Assembly: GCA_049642465.1 (NCBI GenBank)
Contig: JBAROV010000049.1
Span: 62,001-126,000, forward strand
Direction of reading: 5' to 3'
Source of the DNA: CAWDPQ01 sp049642465
GTDB lineage: Bacteria > Acidobacteriota > Vicinamibacteria > Vicinamibacterales > 2-12-FULL-66-21
DNA length: 64,000 bases
Shown: in pieces, positions 17,073 to 23,526 of the stretch
Layout of the letters: each line of letters starts with the position of its first letter
Numbering within the stretch: position 1 is the first letter of the stretch
Position numbers and translations under genes: made by a program
The notes under the pieces: model-generated
The model's input: the letters and a program-made list of their open reading frames with translations, nothing else
Databases searched by the model: none
Told to the model about the DNA's origin: nothing

Positions 17073-17743
17073 AAATTTTCGGGATCGATCCCGGCTCGGA
17101 GCGCACCGGCTTTGGCTGCGTCGAATCTTCGGGCAGCCGACATCGACTGATTGCCTGCGGCGCGCTCACCGTTCCTGCCCGTGCCACGTTCCCAGAAAAG
17201 CTGACGGTCATTCACACGGGGCTTGCGGCGCTGCTGGCGCGGCACCGCCCGGAGTGCGTGGCGGTGGAAAACATCTTCTACGCGCGGAACGTCCGTAGCG
17301 CGCTGAAGCTGGGGCACGCGCGTGGCGTGGCGCTGCTGGCCGCTGCGGAAGCGGGGATACCGGTCGTCGAATACGCGCCGGCCGAGATCAAGCGTGCGAT
17401 CGTCGGGTACGGCCGGGCCGAGAAAGGGCAGGTGCAGCAGATGGTGAAGCTGCTGCTCGGGCTCGAGACGGCTCCGTCGCCCCACGACGCGGCCGACGCG
17501 CTCGCGGTTGCGATCTGCCATCTGCATTTGTCGATCGGTGCACCGGTGCGTGGTGCCAGCGTCGTGGATGCGGCGGCCCCTCGCTCGTGGAGGGATTACG
17601 GGAGGCGCCTGCGGCTCGAGCGAGGCTGCCCGCCTCCGCTGGTCGCGGACGCCCCGGGCGACCAGCTACGGCGAGGTCTCGCCGTAGCGCGCAGGGACCG
17701 TTCGCGCGCGAAGGCGGAGGGCCCCGCGAGCATTAAGAAATGA
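17069..17743 (+). CDS. ruvC: Holliday junction resolvase RuvC with repeat-derived C-terminal extension
   Basis: 224 residues from GTG 17069. The start FGIDPGSERTGFG provides the first catalytic Asp (residue 7), VAVENIFYARN the Glu, and PHDAADALAVAICH the C-terminal acidic residues. The enzyme cuts four-way DNA junctions bound by RuvAB. The family usually ends at about 165-180 residues, shortly after the PHDAADALA segment. Here about 50 extra Arg/Gly/Ala/Pro-rich residues are encoded by palindromic GC-rich DNA (hairpins at 17641-17663 and 17665-17688) that looks like an inserted repeat. The stop overlaps ruvA by ATGA. Confidence 0.93.
   Translation: MKIFGIDPGSERTGFGCVESSGSRHRLIACGALTVPARATFPEKLTVIHTGLAALLARHRPECVAVENIFYARNVRSALKLGHARGVALLAAAEAGIPVVEYAPAEIKRAIVGYGRAEKGQVQQMVKLLLGLETAPSPHDAADALAVAICHLHLSIGAPVRGASVVDAAAPRSWRDYGRRLRLERGCPPPLVADAPGDQLRRGLAVARRDRSRAKAEGPASIKK
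17641..17688. repeat. REP-like palindromes within the 3' end of ruvC
   Basis: Two adjacent inverted repeats: GGTCGC...GCGACC (17641-17663), and a near-perfect palindrome with an 11-bp stem and two-base centre GT at 17665-17688 (GCTACGGCGAG/CTCGCCGTAGC). Its core CGGCGAGGTC(T)CGCCG recurs with small changes at 5741-5759. The sequence is in frame in ruvC and adds residues that other RuvC proteins lack. Confidence 0.6.
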
Positions 17744-18342
17744 TTTCCCGGTTGACTGGGTCACTGCTGGAGAAAGCGCCCAGCCGCCTTGTGGTCGATG
17801 TCGGTGGCGTCGGATACGACGTCCAGGTGCCACTCTCCACGTTCTATGTGATTGGTGAGTCCGGCAGCACCGTATCGCTCAGGATTCACACGCACGTTCG
17901 AGAGGACGTGATTGCACTTTATGGATTTGCGACGCTACTGGAGCACGAGCTGTTCGAACGCCTGATCGCGATCAACGGCGTCGGGCCGAAGCTGGCCCTC
18001 GCCGTGTTGTCTGGAATCGAGCCGGCGGAACTCGTGAGGGCCGTCCGCGTTCAGGACGTGGCCAGGCTGCGAGCCATTCCCGGCGTGGGCAAGAAGACGG
18101 CAGAACGAATCAGCCTGGAGCTGAAGGATCGACTGCCGCCGGCGATTGCTGCACCCGGTCAGGTGCCGGCTGCGGCGTCGCCTGACGATCAACTTCGTGC
18201 CGATCTCCTGTCGGCTCTGTTGAACCTGGGGTATCAGCGTGCGGCGGCCGAACGTGCGATGGACAAGGTGATTACAGGTACACCCCCGCCACGATTTGAA
18301 GACGCTCTGAAAAACACACTGCGGCTTCTAATGAAGAGTTAA
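17740..18342 (+). CDS. ruvA: Holliday junction branch migration protein RuvA
   Basis: 200 residues beginning MISRLTGSLLEKAPSRLVVDVGGVGYDVQVP, a classical RuvA OB-fold start. Helix-hairpin-helix segments INGVGPKLALAVLSG and IPGVGKKTAERISLELKDR follow, with a C-terminal domain III after a Pro/Ala linker. RuvA binds the Holliday junction and loads the RuvB motor. It overlaps ruvC by four bases. Confidence 0.95.
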   Translation: MISRLTGSLLEKAPSRLVVDVGGVGYDVQVPLSTFYVIGESGSTVSLRIHTHVREDVIALYGFATLLEHELFERLIAINGVGPKLALAVLSGIEPAELVRAVRVQDVARLRAIPGVGKKTAERISLELKDRLPPAIAAPGQVPAAASPDDQLRADLLSALLNLGYQRAAAERAMDKVITGTPPPRFEDALKNTLRLLMKS

Positions 18343-18345
18343 GCC

Positions 18346-18398
18346 TTGCCTCCGTGTTCGTCGTGTCGTCGTGTTCGTCGTGTGTGCCGCAGGCACAC
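18346..18398. repeat. CGTCGTGTT word repeat and hairpin before ruvB
   Basis: The ruvA-ruvB gap contains GTGTTCGTCGTGT twice in tandem, then GTGTGCC-GCA-GGCACAC (18382-18398, 7-bp perfect stem, three-base loop). No T-run follows. It is another locus-specific word-repeat spacer, placed 55 bases before the ruvB start. Confidence 0.5.
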
Positions 18399-18454
18399 GC
18401 GTGACGCCGTCCAGCGTGGCTGCGGATGGCCTTCGCACCACATCTTCGTGCTGC

Positions 18455-19468
18455 ATGTCTGACCGCATCGTCACCGCCGCTCGGGTCACCGAAGACGTCC
18501 AGTACGAAGCCGGGCTTCGTCCGCGGACGCTCGACGAATACATTGGCCAGGATCGCATCCGCGAACAGCTGCACGTGTCGATTTCGGCCGCCCGGCAGCG
18601 CGGCGAAGCGCTCGATCACGTGCTGCTGTACGGTCCGCCCGGTCTCGGCAAGACGACGCTGGCGTATGTCATCGCCAACGAGCTTGGCGTCTCGATTCGA
18701 TCGACGGCAGGCCCGGTGATCGAGAAGCCAGGGGATCTGGCGGCCATGCTGACGGCGCTTCAGGAACACGAAGTGCTCTTCATCGACGAAGTGCACCGAA
18801 TGAGCCCGGCGATAGAGGAGATCCTCTATCCCGCGATGGAGGATTACGAGCTCGACATCGTCATTGGTCAAGGGCCTGGTGCACGCTCGATCAAAGTACC
18901 CGTTCAACGGTTCACGCTGATCGGCGCAACCACGCGAACCGGACTTCTGACCTCACCGCTCCGCGCCCGCTTCGGGATCGTTCACCGTCTGGACTACTAC
19001 GTCGAGTCCGACATTCGAGAGATCGTCGAGCGCTCGGCGCGGATTCTCGGCGTGCCAATCGATCCGGCCGCCGCCAAAGAAATCGCGGCGCGGTCGCGCG
19101 GCACACCACGGGTGGCCAACCGGCTGCTCCGTCGGGTTCGTGACTATGCGCAGGTGAAAGGGGACGGCAGGATTACTCCCGAGATTACGGCGCACGCGCT
19201 CAAGATGCTCGAAGTTGATGCCTACGGTTTCGATGAAATCGACCGTCGTCTCTTGCTGACGATCATCGAGAAGTTCGGTGGTGGTCCGGTTGGTGTCGGC
19301 AGCCTCGCGGCGGCGCTCAGCGAAGAACGCGACGCGATCGAGGACATTTACGAGCCGTTCCTGATCCAGGCCGGATTTCTTGAACGCACCCCGCGCGGGC
19401 GCGTCGCCACGGCGCGGGCATATGATTTCTTCGGGCTCCAGGGCCCTCGAAAGGATCGGTTGTGGTAG
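18455..19468 (+). CDS. ruvB: Holliday junction branch migration ATPase RuvB
   Basis: 337 residues from ATG 18455 (MSDRIVTAARVTEDVQYEAGLRP...); an upstream ATG at 18371 would add 28 residues encoded by the repeat spacer and is unlikely. Walker A YGPPGLGKTTLAYVIANE, Walker B VLFIDEVHRM, sensor I TLIGATTRTGLLTSPLRARFG and a C-terminal winged helix ending LERTPRGRVAT are all present. The hexameric motor drives branch migration with RuvA. It ends overlapping the GTG of fabH by 7 bases. Confidence 0.95.
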   Translation: MSDRIVTAARVTEDVQYEAGLRPRTLDEYIGQDRIREQLHVSISAARQRGEALDHVLLYGPPGLGKTTLAYVIANELGVSIRSTAGPVIEKPGDLAAMLTALQEHEVLFIDEVHRMSPAIEEILYPAMEDYELDIVIGQGPGARSIKVPVQRFTLIGATTRTGLLTSPLRARFGIVHRLDYYVESDIREIVERSARILGVPIDPAAAKEIAARSRGTPRVANRLLRRVRDYAQVKGDGRITPEITAHALKMLEVDAYGFDEIDRRLLLTIIEKFGGGPVGVGSLAAALSEERDAIEDIYEPFLIQAGFLERTPRGRVATARAYDFFGLQGPRKDRLW

Positions 19469-20460
19469 CACTCCGCCGCGTAAAGATCGCGGGGCTGTCG
19501 ACCTACGTGCCGCCGCGGCTCCTGACCAACGCGGATCTCGAAAAACTCGTCGACACCAGCAATGAATGGATTCTGCAGCGTACGGGCATTCGCGAGCGCC
19601 ACATCGTCGATGACGGCATGGCGACATCGGATATGGCCAAAGAAGCCGCGCTCGGCGCAATCGCGCAGGCTGGCATCACTCCCTCCGACGTCGATTTCAT
19701 TGTCGTCGGCACAACGACGCCGGATACGATCTTTCCAAGCACGGCATGCGTTCTCCAATGCAAGATTGGCGCGTCGCATGCGTGGGGATACGACCTGGGT
19801 GCCGCTTGTTCGGGATTCACGTATGCGCTGACCGCCGGGCATCAGATGATTGCCACGGGCGCGCACGACTACGCGCTCGTCGTCGGCGCGGACACGATGT
19901 CGAGCATCATCGACTACAAAGATCGCACGACGTGCGTGCTGTTCGGAGATGGAGCGGGGGCGGCCGTGCTCGCGCCGGCGGCGGAAGACGAACCGGCGAT
20001 CATCGACTTTGCGCACGAAATCGACGGAACAGGTGGGCCGGCGCTCTGCATGCCCGCCGGCGGGAGCCGGCTGCCGGCGTCGCACGAGACCGTTGACAAG
20101 CGGCTGCATTACGTCAAACAGGACGGGCATGCGGTCTTCAAATTCGCGGTGCGCAAGACCGAAGAGATTTCCCGCCGGTTGCTCGAGCGCAACGGACTCG
20201 ACGCCGCCGCGATTGACTTGTTCGTGTCTCACCAGGCGAACCGACGGATTATCACCGCCGCGGCCGAACGGCTCGGGATGCCGGAATCGAAGGTGGTCAT
20301 CAATCTCGAGCGGTTCGGCAATACCACTGCCGCGACCATTCCGCTGGCCCTCGCGGATGCGGTCAAGGATCGGCGCCTCAAGCGAGGCGATTTGGTGCTG
20401 CTCGCATCGGTCGGCGCGGGGTTCACCGTCGGGTCCATTCTGCTGAGATGGAGTCTTTGA
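19462..20460 (+). CDS. fabH: 3-oxoacyl-ACP synthase III (KAS III)
   Basis: 332 residues from GTG 19462. The catalytic triad is intact: Cys116 in DLGAACSGFTYAL, His257 in SHQANRRI and Asn287 in RFGNTTAATIP. The N-terminal SNEWILQRTGIRERHI segment is typical of FabH. It condenses an acyl-CoA (usually acetyl-CoA) with malonyl-ACP to start fatty acid synthesis. Its 3' end overlaps the next gene by 13 bases, so the two are probably co-expressed. Confidence 0.92.
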   Translation: MVALRRVKIAGLSTYVPPRLLTNADLEKLVDTSNEWILQRTGIRERHIVDDGMATSDMAKEAALGAIAQAGITPSDVDFIVVGTTTPDTIFPSTACVLQCKIGASHAWGYDLGAACSGFTYALTAGHQMIATGAHDYALVVGADTMSSIIDYKDRTTCVLFGDGAGAAVLAPAAEDEPAIIDFAHEIDGTGGPALCMPAGGSRLPASHETVDKRLHYVKQDGHAVFKFAVRKTEEISRRLLERNGLDAAAIDLFVSHQANRRIITAAAERLGMPESKVVINLERFGNTTAATIPLALADAVKDRRLKRGDLVLLASVGAGFTVGSILLRWSL

Positions 20461-21098
20461 AGCCTCGAGTGTTTCTCCTCTCTCCCGCCAACTGCGGCGG
20501 GAACCGCGCGCGGATTGTGCTGTCGGATCGCGCCACGTTCGAGCTTGCCGGACGCCTGCGAGGACGCGAAGGAGCACCGATCGGGGAAGTCTTCAGTTTT
20601 CTGAGCGGCCTCTACTTTCGAGGCAAGCTGACCTACGCGCGCGCGTTCGCAGTGCCGCCCGATCCGCAATCGGCGGTTTGCGGCTCGGGTGTGCTGGTGA
20701 TTACGCCGAGTGCCGGACTCCGGTCGGCCGACACCCTGGTGACGCGCGAGGCGCTGCTGCGATTCGCCGCGGTTGACGTCGACGCTGCGGATGCGCGTTA
20801 CCGCCGGCCGCTCGAGCGAAGCGCCGCAACGCTCGCGCGTGACACAGGGCCGGATTGTGACGTGGTCCTCCTGGGAAGCATCGCATCCCCGAAGTACGTG
20901 GATATCCTGCTGAAGTTCTTTGGCGAGCGACTGTTGTTCCCAGCGGACTTCGTCGGGCGGGGAGACATGAGCCGCGGCGGGCTGATGCTGCGCTGCGCGG
21001 CTGCCGGGCAGGAGCTGACGTATGTCCCTGTTGCGGGCGCCGTCCGTCACGGACAGCGCCCGCCGAAGCTGGATCCCCGCACGCGAGTGCGACTGTGA
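20448..21098 (+). CDS. Conserved-looking protein of unknown function downstream of fabH
   Basis: 216 residues, no signal peptide or membrane helix. Notable stretches are SPANCGGNRARIVLS near the N-terminus, FSFLSGLYFRGKLTYARAFA in the middle and VVLLGSIASPKYVDILLKFFGERLLFPADFVGRGDMSRGG (in two parts) toward the C-terminus. The last has a nucleotide- or nucleic-acid-processing feel but matches no named family I can recall. It starts inside the last codons of fabH, so it is translated with it. Confidence 0.6.
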   Translation: MESLKPRVFLLSPANCGGNRARIVLSDRATFELAGRLRGREGAPIGEVFSFLSGLYFRGKLTYARAFAVPPDPQSAVCGSGVLVITPSAGLRSADTLVTREALLRFAAVDVDAADARYRRPLERSAATLARDTGPDCDVVLLGSIASPKYVDILLKFFGERLLFPADFVGRGDMSRGGLMLRCAAAGQELTYVPVAGAVRHGQRPPKLDPRTRVRL

Positions 21099-21139
21099 TC
21101 ATTGGACTGACGAGTCCGAGCCTGCGATAGCATGCGCAC

Positions 21140-22387
21140 ATGGGCTTGCCCGGTCCTGAGCGCCCGCGAGTGTCCCGCGAAACGCGGCTGCTATTCGCGA
21201 CAATTCTCCTCTCAATCGCGGCGCTGTGGGCGCTGGCGCGGCTCCGCTTTCCCGACCGCACGGTCGCGACAAGTCCCGTTCCACCACTGCTCACGCAACT
21301 CACGGCACCGCCGGCGTTCGACGATCTTGCTGCCGAGATCGCGAAGCTGGAACCGCGTCTCTTGCCATCGCTCGTCCAGACCGGATCGGGAACCGCATTG
21401 CGCGTTCGCCGCAGCGCAGGGGCCATTTACCTTGGGCTGAACGATACCGAAGCGAGATCGATCGGTGCACCGCAAGTGTTGTCGCGGGACGGGGCGTCCG
21501 GCCTCGCGATTGTTGCTGTCCCGGACGGGCCGGTGGCCACCCTCATGCCCTGGAGCCCGAATCAACTGGATCGCTCGCGATATGTGATCGGCACAGGCGT
21601 GTCGGGTGGCGGTGTGTTCCTTCGGCCGGTGTTTGTCGGGCATCTCTACCCGCTCGCCGATCTGGCCTGGCGGAACAACATCTGGATGCTCCCTGCTCGA
21701 ACCGATGTCTCTCCGGGCGATTTTCTGTTCACGACAGATGGAGCACTTGTTGGTCTCGTGGTCCCGCACCCACGAGCGCTTGCCGTCGTCCCAGGGGAAA
21801 CCCTGCTTGGCGCTGTCGATACGGTTTTAGCGCGGCCTGGATCACCTGGCGGGTGGGTTGGCGTAGAAGTGGACGCTTTTCCTGCGCCAGCCGCCCCCGA
21901 CTCAGAGGCGGACCAGGGAATCGTTGTCGCCTGGGTCGATCCGGAGGGACCAGCCGCAGAGAAGCTGTTCGTCATGGATGTCATCCAGGCGATCGACGAC
22001 GGTCCTGTCGCAAGCCCCGCCGATTGGCGCGTTCGATTGGCACGGCTGGCGCCGGGCGCTTCGATCGTTCTCCGCGTGCGGCGAGGAACCGAGATTCGAG
22101 AAGTGGCCCTCGTGACTGAGGCACCCCCATCCCGCAATCTGACGCTCGGTTTGAAGATGCGGACCGTCCGGCGCATCGGAGCCGAAGTGTTGGCGGTCGT
22201 GGACGCGTCGGCAGCGGCGCGGGCGGGAATTCGTGACGGAGACGTGATTACCGCCGTTGACAACATCCGAGCCCCAACGGCGCAACAGGTGGAGAGGGCG
22301 TTTGAAGGCTCTGCTGCCGGCCGCTTCCTCCTCGTGGCCATCGCCCGCGGCAACCGCCATCACATCGTGGCGCTGAAAAAAGAATGA
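21140..22387 (+). CDS. HtrA/DegP-like pseudoprotease with two PDZ domains
   Basis: 415 residues with one N-terminal membrane anchor (LLFATILLSIAALWALARL). A trypsin-like beta-barrel is recognisable (GTALRVRRSAGAIYLGLN, IGTGVSGGGVFLRPVFVG), but the place where HtrA has GNSGGPL reads SPGDFLFTTDGALVGLVV, with no catalytic Ser, so peptidase activity is unlikely. Two PDZ domains follow (about 230-320 and 325-410: GWVGVEVDAF..., LGLKMRTVRR...AGIRDGDVITAVDN). It may be a periplasmic peptide-binding sensor or chaperone. It ends ATGA into the antiporter gene, suggesting a joint function. Confidence 0.65.
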   Translation: MGLPGPERPRVSRETRLLFATILLSIAALWALARLRFPDRTVATSPVPPLLTQLTAPPAFDDLAAEIAKLEPRLLPSLVQTGSGTALRVRRSAGAIYLGLNDTEARSIGAPQVLSRDGASGLAIVAVPDGPVATLMPWSPNQLDRSRYVIGTGVSGGGVFLRPVFVGHLYPLADLAWRNNIWMLPARTDVSPGDFLFTTDGALVGLVVPHPRALAVVPGETLLGAVDTVLARPGSPGGWVGVEVDAFPAPAAPDSEADQGIVVAWVDPEGPAAEKLFVMDVIQAIDDGPVASPADWRVRLARLAPGASIVLRVRRGTEIREVALVTEAPPSRNLTLGLKMRTVRRIGAEVLAVVDASAAARAGIRDGDVITAVDNIRAPTAQQVERAFEGSAAGRFLLVAIARGNRHHIVALKKE

Positions 22388-23526
22388 TTCCCGATCCCCT
22401 CGATTCCCGGGTGGGACACATCGGACAGACCGAACCATCCATTGCGCGACGAAAAGGATCGCGCCTGGCGCTGGGACTCTCGCCCACTCCGATGCCCAGC
22501 CTGATGCTGCTGCCGCTCGGGGTGGCCCTGGGTCCTCATGGCATCGGATTGCTGACTCCAGCCGTGCTCTCGTACCTGGACGCCGCAGTGTCGGTGGCGA
22601 TTGCGACGCTGGGCGTGTTCGTTGGTCTGGGACTGGATTGGCGTCGCCCGCACGAGACGCGGCTGCTCGCTGCGGCGAGTGTCGAGGCCGGGCTGACACT
22701 GACGATGGTCGTCGGAGGCGTCTGGCTGGCACTTTCTTTCGCAGAGCCCGAGACTGGGCTCGAACCGTGGTTGTTCTCGCTCCTGCTCGGAATATGCGCG
22801 GCCTCGTCGTCGACGACGGCCATCGAACACCCGAACCATCCGGGAGTCACCGCCACGCGCATCGGTGATCTGGATGACGTCCTCACAATTGTTGCTGGTG
22901 GTATCGCGCTGACGTGGATCCACACCAGCGACCCACGGACTGCCGCGTCCGTTGTCGCCCAGTCCGCCGCCATCGCGCTGATCCTGGCCCTTGCCGGATG
23001 GTTGCTTGTCGCGCAGGCGTCCTCCGATATCGAGCAGCGTGTCTTCGTGCTCGGTACGCTGCTGCTGCTCGGCGGCGCGGTTGAGTACTTGTCGATGTCA
23101 GCGCTCTTTTCCGGACTGATTGCTGGCGTCTTCTGGAGAGCTGCCGGAGGTTCAGCGCGAGAGCGCATCGAACGCGACGTACGGCACGTGCAGCATCCGC
23201 TGGTTGTCCTCCTGCTGCTCACGGCGGGCGCCCGCCTGACCGGCTGGCCGTCGCTGACGGCGCTGGTGCCGGTCTATCTCCTCTTCAGAATCGGCGGCAA
23301 GGTGTTTGGCGGCTGGCTCGCGGGCCGGATCGCCGGGCACGATCGGCCGATGGGCGTCGGCTTGTATCTGGTTTCGCCCGGGATGATTGCAGTGGCTCTG
23401 GCGCTGAACGTTCTTCAAGCTGCCGGACCGGACCGCGGCGGCGTGCTGCTGGCAGCCGCGATTGCCGGATCGATCGGATCGGATTTGTTGTCGCTGCTGG
23501 TCCATCCCCGGGAGCCGGTTGGATGA
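22384..23526 (+). CDS. CPA2-type cation:proton antiporter-like membrane protein
   Basis: 380 residues with about 10-12 hydrophobic helices. Features of monovalent cation:proton antiporters are visible: an SSSTTAI segment in the TM4 region, and GDLDDVLTIVAGGIAL with two adjacent acidic residues in the TM5 region, the usual ion-binding pair. A more soluble N-terminal 40 residues precede the first helix, so an internal start (for example the Met codons before PSLMLLPLGVALG) is possible. It overlaps by four bases both the pseudoprotease upstream and the antiporter-OtsA fusion downstream, so the three form one translational unit. Confidence 0.7.
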   Translation: MIPDPLDSRVGHIGQTEPSIARRKGSRLALGLSPTPMPSLMLLPLGVALGPHGIGLLTPAVLSYLDAAVSVAIATLGVFVGLGLDWRRPHETRLLAAASVEAGLTLTMVVGGVWLALSFAEPETGLEPWLFSLLLGICAASSSTTAIEHPNHPGVTATRIGDLDDVLTIVAGGIALTWIHTSDPRTAASVVAQSAAIALILALAGWLLVAQASSDIEQRVFVLGTLLLLGGAVEYLSMSALFSGLIAGVFWRAAGGSARERIERDVRHVQHPLVVLLLLTAGARLTGWPSLTALVPVYLLFRIGGKVFGGWLAGRIAGHDRPMGVGLYLVSPGMIAVALALNVLQAAGPDRGGVLLAAAIAGSIGSDLLSLLVHPREPVG

